Part shown: positions 1-8,878 of the stretch, piece after piece
How the letters are laid out: each line of letters begins with the position of its first letter
Position numbering within the stretch: position 1 is the stretch's first letter
Assembly (NCBI GenBank): GCA_019637155.1
Contig: JAHBWE010000002.1
Location: forward strand, 434,001-498,000
DNA from: Labilithrix sp.
GTDB lineage: Bacteria > Myxococcota_A > Polyangia > Polyangiales > Polyangiaceae
Reading direction: 5' to 3'
DNA: 64,000 nucleotides
Program-made: the position numbers and the translations under genes
The notes under the pieces: generated by a model
The model's input: the letters and a program-made list of their open reading frames with translations, nothing else
Database searches by the model: none
Told to the model about the DNA's origin: nothing

Positions 1-878
1 ACGACGCCGCGATCCGCGCCGCCGTCGTCGCGTACGAGGAGCACCTGCAAGAAGGGCAGCTCGCTCTCGGCCATGAACGCGCGCAACGAACCGAGCGCCG
101 AGGCGGTGAAGGGCGCCTGCAGCGGCGTCTCGCCGAGCACCCGCAGGTCGTGCGCCGCCACCTCGCGCTGCAGCTCCTCGACGCCGACCGGGCGATTGTA
201 TTCTGCAAGCAAGTCGTGGAAGACGTAGCGCGAGAACGGTGCCTCCGGCGGCGTCGCGGCCTCGACGTGCGCGAGGTAGCTCGCCGCCGCGGCGGCGAGG
301 CGGCCGAGGTAGCCGGGCGCGCCCTCCCCGCCGGTCGCGATCTCCGCGATCGCCGCGAGCGCGCCGCGCACGCGCGCCTCCGGATCGGTCACGTCGCGCA
401 CGCGATCGAGCGCGAGCTCCCGCAGCGCGCGGCGGTAGTCCCACCCCGGCAGCGCGTTCATGCTGAGGAAGGCGACGCCGTGTGGCGCGAGCGAGCGCCG
501 TGTCAGCGCGAGGAGCGCGGCTTGCACCGGCGGCGGCACCCACGAGTAGAGGCCGTGCGCGACGACGTAGTCAAATTCGCCTAAATCATGATTTTTCATG
601 ATGTCGCCGGCGAAGAGGCGCACGTTCGGCGGCGCCACCGCCTTGCCGGCCTCGATCGCCGCGGCGGCGAGGTCGAACCCGACGAAGGTGGCCTCCGGTA
701 GGTAGGTCGCGGCGGCGATGAGGTTCTCTCCGTCGCCGCAGCCGATCTCGAGGACGCGCGCGCGTCGCGCGGGCGCGGGGTCCTGCCCGTGGAGCCGCGC
801 GATCGTCGCCATCGCGACGGGATGCGCCTCGGAGCACGCCTCCGTGTCGTACGGGACGTCGTCGTACGCGAACGCCAC
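1..878 (-). CDS. Class I SAM-dependent methyltransferase with regulatory region (partial, 3' end outside window)
   Basis: The reading frame starts at a GTG (878) and stays open to the window edge. The N-terminal part contains the SAM-binding glycine motif VLEIGCGDGENL, followed by the segment DYVVAHGLYSWVPPPVQ. That segment is characteristic of methyltransferases joined to the 'methyltransferase regulatory domain' (PF10119 type). The later part (SRYVFHDLLAEYNRP, LRAFMAESELPFLQ) fits that second region. The substrate cannot be told. The start lies 14 bases after the stop of the envelope protein gene upstream, so the two are probably co-transcribed. The assignment rests on motif recognition, and the end of the protein is not visible. 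Confidence 0.85.
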   Translation of the reverse strand, partial: MAFAYDDVPYDTEACSEAHPVAMATIARLHGQDPAPARRARVLEIGCGDGENLIAAATYLPEATFVGFDLAAAAIEAGKAVAPPNVRLFAGDIMKNHDLGEFDYVVAHGLYSWVPPPVQAALLALTRRSLAPHGVAFLSMNALPGWDYRRALRELALDRVRDVTDPEARVRGALAAIAEIATGGEGAPGYLGRLAAAAASYLAHVEAATPPEAPFSRYVFHDLLAEYNRPVGVEELQREVAAHDLRVLGETPLQAPFTASALGSLRAFMAESELPFLQVLLVRDDGGADRGV

Positions 879-892
879 CCCGTCACGTTACC

Positions 893-1834
893 TCAGAAGC
901 CGTAGCCGAGGCTCCCGCCGATGGAGGGCCCGCCCGCCGCGAACGAGCGCGCTTGGTAGCCCGCGCGAACCCCGGCGAAGAAGCCGCGCCCGAACGCGAA
1001 GCGCGCGTCGCCGAGCAGGCGGACGCCGACGTCCTCGGCGTGCGGCATGTTCGTGACCTCGACCGTGGGCGCGACCGTGAGCCAGCGGTTCGCGACGAGG
1101 TCGAGGCGCGTGTAGCCGCGCACCCCGAACACCTGCACCGCCTCGAAGCCGAGGGTGAGGTTCGAGCCGTACGCGTCGCCGAGGATGATCGCGCCGCCGC
1201 CGCCGTTCGAGAAGCCGACCTCGGTGACGCTGACGAGGAGCTCGCCCTCGACGTGGAGGACATCGGCGAAGCGGACGCGGAGGCGCGGCGCGCCGTAGTT
1301 GAGGCCGACCTGCCGCTCGTCGCGCCCGGTCTGGCCGCGCACGACGCCGGCGCGCATGCCGAACTCGGAGACGAAGCCGAGCATGCGATACGTGTAGCTC
1401 CCCTCCGTCCGCCAGAAGCTGTCGCGCGCGCGATCGAAGGAGGCGTATTCGCCGGAGCCGAGGACGACGGAGCGGCGGCCCTCGAGGCGGGCGAGGAGCG
1501 TGCCCTCGCGCGCGTCCTCCGCCGAGTCGAGGACGGTCACGCGGTGGGGCTCCGCGCGCGTCGCGAAGACGGGGACGCGCGCGCCGTCGGTCGTCTCGAC
1601 CTCGATCGCGTACGAGACGAGCGGCGCGTGGACCGCGAGCGCGGGGACGATCGCGACGTAGGGGCGCTCGGGATCGGAGGAGCGCGCGAGCTCGACCTCG
1701 CCCGCCGCCTTCTCTCCTTTGTAGACGACGAGCGCGCGCTTGATCTGGTCGGCGCGCTCGATCGAGACGCCGATCGTGATGTCGTGGCCTTCCTGCGCGA
1801 CGACGAGCGGCGCGTGATGGATCGCGGTCACCAT
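893..1834 (-). CDS. Envelope protein, probable outer-membrane beta-barrel, paralogue of the gene upstream
   Basis: This 313-residue protein has a beta-rich N-terminal half (IHHAPLVVAQEGHDITIGV, then a Tyr/Val-rich Ig-like stretch). The C-terminal half is a run of alternating polar and aromatic strands ending in LGYGF, as expected of an outer-membrane barrel with a terminal aromatic residue. Its plan resembles that of the gene at 1828-3348. The ATG at 1834 overlaps the upstream stop by 7 bases (ATGGTGA), which suggests translational coupling. Oddly, no signal peptide is visible at this start, nor in frame just upstream, so export is unexplained. Function unknown. Confidence 0.7.
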   Translation of the reverse strand: MVTAIHHAPLVVAQEGHDITIGVSIERADQIKRALVVYKGEKAAGEVELARSSDPERPYVAIVPALAVHAPLVSYAIEVETTDGARVPVFATRAEPHRVTVLDSAEDAREGTLLARLEGRRSVVLGSGEYASFDRARDSFWRTEGSYTYRMLGFVSEFGMRAGVVRGQTGRDERQVGLNYGAPRLRVRFADVLHVEGELLVSVTEVGFSNGGGGAIILGDAYGSNLTLGFEAVQVFGVRGYTRLDLVANRWLTVAPTVEVTNMPHAEDVGVRLLGDARFAFGRGFFAGVRAGYQARSFAAGGPSIGGSLGYGF

Positions 1835-3348
1835 TGGTAGCTCACTCCTGCGCCGGCGCCGGGCCCGGCGTGGTTGATCGTTCGACCCTGGTACGAGGCG
1901 CGCGCGGAGAGCGCGAGGTCGGGGACGATCTCCCAGCCGACCTGCGCGATCGCGCGCGCGCCGATGTCGCCGCCGACGCCGGCGGGTTGGTTCGTCACCT
2001 CGCTGCGGAGGAGGATCGGGACGCGCGGGATCGTGCGCCACTCGAGCTGCACGACGCCGCGGAGGCCGACCGTGCCGAGCGCCTCGCCGCCGAGGAGGAG
2101 GTTCGTCGCGAGATCGCTCCCGATGCGGAAGAAGCCCTGCGCGCCGCCGGTGACGCCGCGCTCGCGGAGGCCGAGGATCGGCCGCGCGATGAGCCCGACG
2201 TTCTTGCCGATCCCGAGCTCGGTCTCGAGCCATCCGTAGGTGAGGCCGACGTCGCGCGGCGGTTTGTTCAACCGATCGAGGTCGTCGAGCGAGCCGCCCT
2301 TTCCGCGCAAGACGCCGAAGCCGGAGCGCACCGCGCGGATGCCGCCGTCGCCGAGGCGCCACCCGAACGCGCCCTCGGTCTGGAAGACCCAGTCGTTCGG
2401 CTTCTTCAGGTTGAACGACGCGATCTCGCTCGCGAGCGCCACCGTCGCGAGCGTGCCCTCTCGCTTGCCGGTGAGCGGCCGCCGATCGACCTCCGCTTCG
2501 CGCGGCTCCGCGGCCGAGCCCACGAGCGCGATCGGAGGACCGACCTTCGGGATCCCCTCGACGAAGTAGTCCATCGCCGGCTCGTCGATCGCGTCGCCCG
2601 GCAGCGTCGCGGCCCAGTAGCGCGCGCCCACCGACGCCATCGCGATCGATCGGTAGCTCTTCGCGCCGCGCCTCCGCACGTGGACGATCGCGCCCTGGTA
2701 ACGCGGATCGAGCTCGATCGCGAAGCGCTGCGGGGTGCCGGGGCGGAGGCGCTCGATCGGCGCGTACGTCGGCGGCACGAGCGCGGCCTCCTTCTCCGCG
2801 CGATCGAGCGCCTGGACCTCCTCGCCGATGACGCGCGAGAAGCGGCTGTTCGGATGCTCCGCGAGCCACGCGCGGTAGGCCTGCGCGCGCTTCTTCGGGT
2901 CGGATCCCTCGAGCGAGGAGAACAGATCGGAGAGCTCCTTCGTCTCGGGGTCCGCCTTCACGACGACGACCGGCTTGCCCGGAGCGGCGGGAGGCGGCGC
3001 CGGCGCAGGCCCAGAAGGAGGCTCGTCCTCCGGGACGACGACGACGTCGCCGGTCGCGGGCGGGCGCTGCGACGCTTGCTCGATCTTCCCGAGCGACAAG
3101 ACGCGCTGCACGTCGACGAGCTTCACCGTCGCGATCTTGAAGCGGTCGACGAGGACCTTGCCGTTGACCGGATGTTTGAGCCGGACCGGCCGCCACAGCT
3201 CGACGACCTGGCCGACCTGGACGTTCGCCTCCTGCCCGATGTCGAGCACGAGGTCGCCGGCGTCGATCGCGACGAGGGTCCCCTCGCGCGCCGCAGCCGG
3301 CGACGAAAAGAGGAGGGCGGCGACGGCCCATGGTGCTGCTCTGCGCAT
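1828..3348 (-). CDS. Exported protein with C-terminal outer-membrane barrel-like region
   Basis: This is a 506-residue protein. Residues 1-20 form a signal peptide (MRRAAPWAVAALLFSSPAAA). A small beta domain follows (EGTLVAIDAGDLVLDIG), then a Pro/Ala linker near residues 105-130. Next come a helical stretch containing SDPKKRAQAYRAWLAEHPNSR, an Ig-like domain, and a long set of amphipathic strands ending in VSYQW. The terminal aromatic residue is typical of beta-barrels inserted by BamA. Such proteins are common in myxobacterial genomes and have no assigned role. It is followed by its shorter paralogue, which overlaps it by 7 bases. The reading frame and the export signal are secure; the barrel is an inference. 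Confidence 0.8.
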   Translation of the reverse strand: MRRAAPWAVAALLFSSPAAAREGTLVAIDAGDLVLDIGQEANVQVGQVVELWRPVRLKHPVNGKVLVDRFKIATVKLVDVQRVLSLGKIEQASQRPPATGDVVVVPEDEPPSGPAPAPPPAAPGKPVVVVKADPETKELSDLFSSLEGSDPKKRAQAYRAWLAEHPNSRFSRVIGEEVQALDRAEKEAALVPPTYAPIERLRPGTPQRFAIELDPRYQGAIVHVRRRGAKSYRSIAMASVGARYWAATLPGDAIDEPAMDYFVEGIPKVGPPIALVGSAAEPREAEVDRRPLTGKREGTLATVALASEIASFNLKKPNDWVFQTEGAFGWRLGDGGIRAVRSGFGVLRGKGGSLDDLDRLNKPPRDVGLTYGWLETELGIGKNVGLIARPILGLRERGVTGGAQGFFRIGSDLATNLLLGGEALGTVGLRGVVQLEWRTIPRVPILLRSEVTNQPAGVGGDIGARAIAQVGWEIVPDLALSARASYQGRTINHAGPGAGAGVSYQW

Positions 3349-3451
3349 CGTAGTCCTCTACTGGTTGAATGAGTAGATGACTGTGCGAGGGGCGTGCCAC
3401 CGCGCCGCGCGTGGGATTTCACGCGGTTGGAGGCGCGGAGAGAACGCGCGG

Positions 3452-4285
3452 TCACTTCCGGCGGAGTCGACGGAACGACACGGACGCGGCGAAGAGGAGC
3501 GAGAGCATGATCACGATCGCCGCGCCCTCGGGCCATTCGAGCTTGTGCGCGGCGAAGAAGCCGATCGACACGCTGAGGACGCCCACGAGCATCGCCCAGC
3601 GGACGACGCCGCCGAGCGTGCGGCCGAGCACGCGGCCGGCGGCGGACGGGATGACGAGGAACGCGCTCACGAGGACGACGCCGGCGAGCCGGATCGCCGC
3701 GACGACGACGGCGGCGAGGAGGGCGAGGAGCGCGCTCTCGAGCCACGCGACCTCGATCCCGGAGAGCCGCGCGAGCTCCTCGTCGAACGTCGCGTAGGCG
3801 AGGCGCGTCCACGCGAAAGCCACGAATCCGACGGTAATCACGGCAATCGCGAGCACGGTCCACAGGTCGTCGCCGCCGACCATGAGGATGTTGCCGAAGA
3901 GGAGCTGCTCCGGATCGAAGGTCGTCTCCGTGCGGGTCGCCTTCTTCAGGAGGACGATGCCGACCGCGAAGCAGACCGCGAAGAGGATCGCCATCGCGAC
4001 GTCGGAGCGCATCTCGCCGCGCCGGCGGAGCGCGCCGATCGCCATCGCCGCGAGCGCGGTGAACGGGATCGCGACGAGGAGCGGCGCCTTGAAGCCGAGG
4101 AACATCCCGAGCGCGATGCCGCCGAAGGCCGCGTGCGAGAGCCCGTCGCCGAGGTACGCGAGGCCGCGCGCGGTGACGAGCACGCCGAGGAGCGCGAGGA
4201 GCGCGGCGAGGACCGAGCCCGCGAGGAGCGCTCGCTGGAAGATGGGGATCGCCAGGTACCCGATGCCGAACGTGCCGAGATCCAA
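3452..4285 (-). CDS. Metal ABC transporter permease, ABC-3 (ZnuB/MntB/TroC) family
   Basis: This is a 277-residue polytopic inner-membrane protein of about eight hydrophobic segments. It has the family's signature stretch ARGLAYLGDGLSHAAFGGIALG near residues 39-60 and the conserved SGIEVAWLES and AGVVLVSAFLVIPSAAGR segments. Members carry Zn2+, Mn2+ or Fe2+ inward with a periplasmic binding protein and a cytoplasmic ATPase. Neither partner is nearby: the next genes downstream (103 bp away, same strand) are envelope proteins, and the divergent gene is a cysteine-rich lipoprotein. The permease is therefore an orphan here and its metal cannot be assigned. The family call is firm. Confidence 0.9.
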   Translation of the reverse strand: MDLGTFGIGYLAIPIFQRALLAGSVLAALLALLGVLVTARGLAYLGDGLSHAAFGGIALGMFLGFKAPLLVAIPFTALAAMAIGALRRRGEMRSDVAMAILFAVCFAVGIVLLKKATRTETTFDPEQLLFGNILMVGGDDLWTVLAIAVITVGFVAFAWTRLAYATFDEELARLSGIEVAWLESALLALLAAVVVAAIRLAGVVLVSAFLVIPSAAGRVLGRTLGGVVRWAMLVGVLSVSIGFFAAHKLEWPEGAAIVIMLSLLFAASVSFRRLRRK

Positions 4286-4344
4286 GGCGCACGAAGCTAC
4301 CTGTAGGCGAGACGACTTGCTACGCTCTCCGCCCAGAGGTCCGG

Positions 4345-6375
4345 ATGCGTCCTTCGCTTGTCTCCCGCTATTTTACGGCGCTCGCGTTCGCCGTGCTCCT
4401 GGTCGTGGCGCTCGCGTCGGGCTGCGGGCGTTCGAGCCTCGAGCTGGAGTCGCTCGACGGCGGCACGACCAGCAGCACGAGCAGCAGCAGCGGCGTCGTC
4501 CCCGGCGGCTGCAACCCGTCGACCTGCTCGAACGGCTGCTGCGACTCGAACGGCGTGTGCCAGACCGGCCGCAACGTGCGGTCGTGCGGCTCGATCGGCG
4601 GCGCGTGCACGGACTGCCTCGCGGCGGGCTTCGACACCTGCACGAGCGCGCGCGTGTGCGGGCGGAGCGATCCCGCGTGCGGTCCCGCGACGTGCGCGGG
4701 CTGCTGCGAGATCGACGGCGCCGGCAACCGGCAGTGCCTCAGCGGCACCGAGAGCACGGCCTGCGGGCGCGGCGGCGCGAGCTGCCGCAACTGCGAGGAC
4801 GACGGGCGCGCGTGCGACCTCTCCACGCGCTCGTGCGGGACCACGCGCTGCGACGCCACCAACTGCAACGGCTGCTGCGTCGGCGATCTCTGTCTGCCCG
4901 GCAACTCGTCGCTCGCGTGCGGCGCGAACGGCGGGCAGTGCGGGCGCTGCGCGGCGGGCCAGGTCTGCCGCGTGACGAGCGGCGGCGGCGGGCGCTGCGA
5001 AGGCGTCTCCACCTGTGGTCCCGCGAACTGCGCCGGCTGCTGCACCGCGACCGGCCAGTGCCGCACCGGCGACGGCAGCGCGGCGTGCGGGAGCTTCGGG
5101 CAGCGCTGCGATCAGTGCGACCCGAACGAGCTCTGCACGCCGGACGGCTTCTCGGGCGCGCGCACGTGCCGGCCGATCGAGACGTGCGGCCCCGCGAACT
5201 GCGCGGGCTGCTGCTTCGGCAACACGTGCATCCTCGCGACGAACGAGGACTTCTGCGGGGCGCGGGGCCAGCAGTGTCAGTTCTGCGGGCCGGGCCAGGT
5301 GTGCAACACCGCCGGCGGCTTCTGCGAGCAGCCGGCGACCTGCAACGCGTTCACGTGCTTCGGCTGCTGCATCGGTGACATCTGCGCGATCGGCTCGCAG
5401 AACACCGCCTGCGGGTTCAACGGCCAGCAGTGCCAGAACTGCACGATCCAAGGGCCGGGCCTGACCTGCCAGAGCGGCAGCTGCCAGCCTCCGTCGTGCG
5501 GGCCGGCGACGTGTCCGTTCGGCTGCTGCCTCGGCAACACGTGCGTGAGCGGCACCCAAGATCAGGCGTGCGGCGGCGGCCCGTTCTTCCCGATTCCGGA
5601 CGGCGGCATCGGCGGCGGCGGGCAGGCGTGTCGGGACTGCACGCTCACGGGGCAGACGTGCGCCGGCCAGCAGTGCGTCACGGCCTGCGGCCCCGCGAAC
5701 TGCAACGGCTGCTGCAACGGGGGCGTGTGCGTCAGCGGCATCGCGAACAACGCGTGCGGCGCGGGTGGCGTCTCGTGCAACAACTGCACGGCCAACGGCT
5801 CCTTCTGCAACGGCCTCGTCGTTCCGCGCCGCTGCAACAGCGACCAGACGACGTGCCCGGCTCCGTACGGCGCGTGCCCGGCCGGCCTGATGACCGACGT
5901 GACGCCCGAGTTTCAGGGCGTCTGCAACGACGCGCAGCTCGACGCGATTTCGGCGGCGTGCGCCGACAACCCGACCGGCGCGATCTGCCAGACCGCGCTC
6001 CTCGGCGTGCCGAGCAGCTGCCGCAGCTGCGTCTCGCGCTTCAACCATCCGTTCGCGCGGAACACGGGCCTCTTCGCGTGCGCGGCGTCGATCCCCGACG
6101 CGGTGGGCAACTTCATGCCGGACAGCTGCCGCCGCAGCCTCGGCTGTTCGACCGACTGCGCGTCCGGCAGCTGCCAGCAGTGCACGACCGCGACGCAGAC
6201 GCAGTGCTTCTCGCTCGTGAACGGCGTCGGCGGCCAGTGCCGCACGTTCGCGAACGCCACCACCTGCGCGAACAGCCGGCTCGCGACCGGTCAGCTCTGC
6301 AGCCAGTTCTCGTACTCCGACTACGGCGCGTGGCTCCGCTCGATCACGGAGCACTTCTGCGGCGACGGGCTCTGA
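4345..6375 (+). CDS. Cysteine-rich lipoprotein with eight CGPxxC-GCC repeats
   Basis: This is a 676-residue lipoprotein. The signal sequence ends in the lipobox LASGC (Cys27), followed by a Ser/Thr-rich linker. About residues 53-510 consist of eight tandem units of 45-60 residues. Each opens with C-G-P-x-x-C-x-G-C-C and closes with a GxxCxxC element. A different Cys-containing C-terminal domain (about residues 515-676) follows. So many paired cysteines point to a disulphide-stabilised extracellular or surface protein. No enzyme motif is visible. Such repeats are seen in predicted secreted proteins of myxobacteria, with function unknown. A separate promoter is likely in the 59 bp separating it from the divergent permease gene. 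Confidence 0.9.
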   Translation: MRPSLVSRYFTALAFAVLLVVALASGCGRSSLELESLDGGTTSSTSSSSGVVPGGCNPSTCSNGCCDSNGVCQTGRNVRSCGSIGGACTDCLAAGFDTCTSARVCGRSDPACGPATCAGCCEIDGAGNRQCLSGTESTACGRGGASCRNCEDDGRACDLSTRSCGTTRCDATNCNGCCVGDLCLPGNSSLACGANGGQCGRCAAGQVCRVTSGGGGRCEGVSTCGPANCAGCCTATGQCRTGDGSAACGSFGQRCDQCDPNELCTPDGFSGARTCRPIETCGPANCAGCCFGNTCILATNEDFCGARGQQCQFCGPGQVCNTAGGFCEQPATCNAFTCFGCCIGDICAIGSQNTACGFNGQQCQNCTIQGPGLTCQSGSCQPPSCGPATCPFGCCLGNTCVSGTQDQACGGGPFFPIPDGGIGGGGQACRDCTLTGQTCAGQQCVTACGPANCNGCCNGGVCVSGIANNACGAGGVSCNNCTANGSFCNGLVVPRRCNSDQTTCPAPYGACPAGLMTDVTPEFQGVCNDAQLDAISAACADNPTGAICQTALLGVPSSCRSCVSRFNHPFARNTGLFACAASIPDAVGNFMPDSCRRSLGCSTDCASGSCQQCTTATQTQCFSLVNGVGGQCRTFANATTCANSRLATGQLCSQFSYSDYGAWLRSITEHFCGDGL

Positions 6376-6384
6376 GGCCGTTCG

Positions 6385-7491
6385 ATGCCGGAGAGCGTGC
6401 TCGTCACGGGCTTCCCGTCGTTCGTCGCGCGCAAGATGGTGGAGGAGCTCGTGCGCGAGCCCGACGTCGTCGTCCACGCGATCGTGCGGACGAAGTCGCT
6501 CGAGGAGGCGCGCGCCGCGCTCGACGTCCTCCCGCTCGCCGAGCGCCGGCGCGTCGACGTGATCGAGGGCGACGCGGCCGCGATCGACCTCGGGCTCTCC
6601 GGCGCGGAGATGCGCGAGCTGCTCCCGAAGATCGACGTCATCCATCACCTCGCCCAGGTCTCGTACATGGGCGCGGAGGCGGAGCTCGCGACGCACGTGA
6701 ACGTCGGCGGCGCGCGCGAGATCCTCGAGATCGCCGCGCTCTGCCCGAAGCTCTCGTGCCTCGTCTATCACTCGACGGCGCAGGTCTCCGGCGATCGCAC
6801 CGGCCTCGTCCTCGAGGACGACCTCGACAAGGGGCAGGTGTTCAAGAACCCGGTCGAGGAGACGATGGCGCGCGGCGAGCGCATCGTGCGCTCGAAGATG
6901 GGAAAAGTTCCGATCGCGATCGTGCGCCCGACCATCGTCGTCGGCGACTCGAAGACGGGGGAGGTCGATCGCTTCGACGGGCCCTACTTCCTCATCTTGC
7001 TCCTCGTCACGTCGCCGCCCGACATCCCGCTCCCGCTCCCGGGGCGAGGGGACGCGCCGCTCAACCTCGTCCCGGTCGATTATTACGTCCGCGCCGCGCG
7101 GGCGATCGGGCGCGATCCGCGCGCGCCGGGGCGCACGTTCCACGTCGGCGATCCCGCGCCGATCACCGCGCGCCGCGTCTTCGACCTCGTCGCCGCCGCC
7201 GGCGGGCGCCGCAGCACGCGCGGCTTCATCCCCGCGAACATCACGAAGGCGCTCCTCCGCACGCCGGGGCTCGACCGCGTCGCGAAGAGCCCGCGCGCGT
7301 TCCTCGACGCGCTCGCGACGCCGGTGACGTACAGCTTCGCCCACACGACCGAGCTCCTCGCCGGGACGGACATCCGCTGTCCGCCGTTCGAGAGCTACGT
7401 CGAGGGCCTCGTCGAGTACGTGCAGCAGCGGCTCCGCGAGAAGCGCGCGCGCGATCGCTCGAGCGGCGAGATCGAGGATCCTCTCGGATGA
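6385..7491 (+). CDS. Extended SDR / NAD-binding_4 family protein, apparently without the catalytic Tyr-Lys pair
   Basis: This 368-residue protein has a Rossmann start (SVLVTGFPSFVARKMVEEL) and an overall plan like the male-sterility/thioester-reductase type of NAD(P)-binding proteins. That plan includes IDVIHHLAQVSYMG, HVNVGGAREILEIA, VYHSTAQVSGDR and IAIVRPTIVVGDS. Where the family normally has N-x-Y-x-x-x-K, the sequence reads FKNPVEETMARGE, so both Tyr and Lys seem to be replaced (Val and Met). The nucleotide loop also lacks the usual GxxGxxG. It may be a non-catalytic or altered reductase. The gene shares ATGA with the next small gene and probably forms an operon with the flavoprotein at 7700. 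Confidence 0.8.
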   Translation: MPESVLVTGFPSFVARKMVEELVREPDVVVHAIVRTKSLEEARAALDVLPLAERRRVDVIEGDAAAIDLGLSGAEMRELLPKIDVIHHLAQVSYMGAEAELATHVNVGGAREILEIAALCPKLSCLVYHSTAQVSGDRTGLVLEDDLDKGQVFKNPVEETMARGERIVRSKMGKVPIAIVRPTIVVGDSKTGEVDRFDGPYFLILLLVTSPPDIPLPLPGRGDAPLNLVPVDYYVRAARAIGRDPRAPGRTFHVGDPAPITARRVFDLVAAAGGRRSTRGFIPANITKALLRTPGLDRVAKSPRAFLDALATPVTYSFAHTTELLAGTDIRCPPFESYVEGLVEYVQQRLREKRARDRSSGEIEDPLG

Positions 7492-7703
7492 ATCCCAACG
7501 CCGGAATGGCGGTGCGACGCATCGTTGTTCGCGCCAAAGACGTCGTTTTCGTCAAAGGTGTGGTCGAGGCCCACGACGGCCTCGCGCACGTGTTCGCCGA
7601 GAGCGGCGGCGACCTCACCCTCGCGTCGGCGCCCGATCGCGAGGCGGAGCTCGACGAGCTCGCGCGCGACCTCGCCCGCGAGCTCGACGGGATCGTGTCG
7701 TGA
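7488..7703 (+). CDS. Small DUF4911-like protein
   Basis: This is a 71-residue protein beginning MNPNAGMAVRRIVVRAKDVV. The start ATG overlaps the stop of the preceding gene (ATGA) and its own stop overlaps the GTG of the next gene (GTGA). Such tight packing supports that it is real despite its size. The pattern V-x-R-x-x-x-V-x-F-V-K-G-V-V-E-A-H-D-G with an acidic helical tail (EAELDELARDLARELDGIV) resembles the DUF4911 family of small uncharacterised proteins. No catalytic residues can be named. It sits between an SDR-fold protein and a flavoprotein, so a role beside those enzymes is plausible but unproved. Confidence 0.75.
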   Translation: MNPNAGMAVRRIVVRAKDVVFVKGVVEAHDGLAHVFAESGGDLTLASAPDREAELDELARDLARELDGIVS

Positions 7704-8869
7704 GGGACGTCGTCATCGTCGGCGGCGGCCCCGCGGGCGCGAGCACCGCGCTCCACCTCGTGCGCAAGGAGAAGCTCGAGCCCTCCCGCGTCGTCGTCCT
7801 CGACAAGGCGCGCTTCCCGCGCGACAAGCCGTGCGCGGGCGCGGTGAGCCAGCTCGGCCTCGAGGTCCTCGCCGCGATCGGGATCGATCCGAGCTCGCCG
7901 CGCGTCGTCATGCGCGGCGTCCGCGTGCTCGACGGCGGCGCGGTCGGGGAGACGATCGCCCCGATGGGCGCGTGCTTCCGGCGCACCGAATTCGACGCCG
8001 AGCTCCTCCGCGCGGCGGAGGCGGACGGGGTGGAGGTCCGCGAGGGCGAGGGGATCGGCGCCCTCGCGCGGAGCGGCGACGGCTGGAACGTCGAGACGAC
8101 GGCGGGCGCGACGATCGCGGCGCGCTTCGTCGCCGCCGCCGACGGCGCGGGGAGCACGACGCGGAAGCTCCTCGACCTGCGCGAGCCCGATCGCAAGGGC
8201 CACCTCTACGTCCTCGACACCGATCCGACCGACGCCGACGCGGGCGTGAAGCGCGGCCTCGTCGACTTCGATCTCTCGATCCTCGAGGACGGCGTCGCCG
8301 GCTACTACTGGGACTTCCCCACGCCGCTCGACGGCAAGGAGGCGGTGAGCCGCGGCATCTACGACGCGAACCTCACGAAGGACGGCGCGGGGAGGGCGAA
8401 GGAGGTGCTCGCGCGCTCGCTCGCGAAGCGCGGCGTCGACATCGCGAAGGTGAAGCTCCGCCCGTTCAGCACGCGCCCCTACGTCGCGGGCTCGCAGGCG
8501 TGGGTGCGCGGCCTCGTCCTCGTCGGCGAGGCGTGCGGGATCGATCAGACGACGGGGGAGGGGATCGCGCAGGCGATCGAGATGGGCCGCATCGCGGCGA
8601 AGCACCTCGCGCGCGCCGTCGCGACCAAGAACGGCGATTTCGGCGCCTACGCGCGGGAGGTCCGCACGTCGACGACGGGCCGCCACCTCCTCCAGAGCGC
8701 GTGGATGGCGCGCCGGGTCTACGCCCGGATCGGCTCCCCGGCGCGGCGCTACCTCCTCCGCTCGAGCTACGCGCGCGAGATGGCGGTGCGCTGGTACCGC
8801 GGCGAGCGGCTCCCCCCCGCGACCATCCTCCGCCTCGGCGCGGGCCTCACGGCGTCGCTCTTGTCGTAG
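7700..8869 (+). CDS. FAD-dependent geranylgeranyl-reductase-family oxidoreductase
   Basis: This 389-residue flavoprotein carries the dinucleotide motif VVIVGGGPAGASTALHL at its N terminus. It also has the family's cysteine motif KPCAGAVSQLGL (about residue 44), and the second FAD motif LVLVGEACGIDQTTGEGIAQAIE around residues 275-297. This combination marks the geranylgeranyl reductase group, which saturates isoprenoid chains of lipids or quinones, and related halogenase-like monooxygenases. The substrate here is not known. It starts with GTG inside the stop of the DUF4911-like gene. Together with the upstream SDR-fold protein it looks like a small redox operon acting on a hydrophobic substrate. 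Confidence 0.85.
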   Translation: MRDVVIVGGGPAGASTALHLVRKEKLEPSRVVVLDKARFPRDKPCAGAVSQLGLEVLAAIGIDPSSPRVVMRGVRVLDGGAVGETIAPMGACFRRTEFDAELLRAAEADGVEVREGEGIGALARSGDGWNVETTAGATIAARFVAAADGAGSTTRKLLDLREPDRKGHLYVLDTDPTDADAGVKRGLVDFDLSILEDGVAGYYWDFPTPLDGKEAVSRGIYDANLTKDGAGRAKEVLARSLAKRGVDIAKVKLRPFSTRPYVAGSQAWVRGLVLVGEACGIDQTTGEGIAQAIEMGRIAAKHLARAVATKNGDFGAYAREVRTSTTGRHLLQSAWMARRVYARIGSPARRYLLRSSYAREMAVRWYRGERLPPATILRLGAGLTASLLS

Positions 8870-8878
8870 GATCGCGCG

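Noticed and set aside
893..3400. A single 835-codon minus-strand frame
   Set aside because: Only its last 313 codons have real protein character. The upstream part is the off-frame shadow of the 1828-3348 gene.
4497..5860. CRISPR-like or DNA-level tandem array
   Set aside because: The repetition is at protein level in a coding frame, unit lengths vary, and no spacer-repeat order exists.
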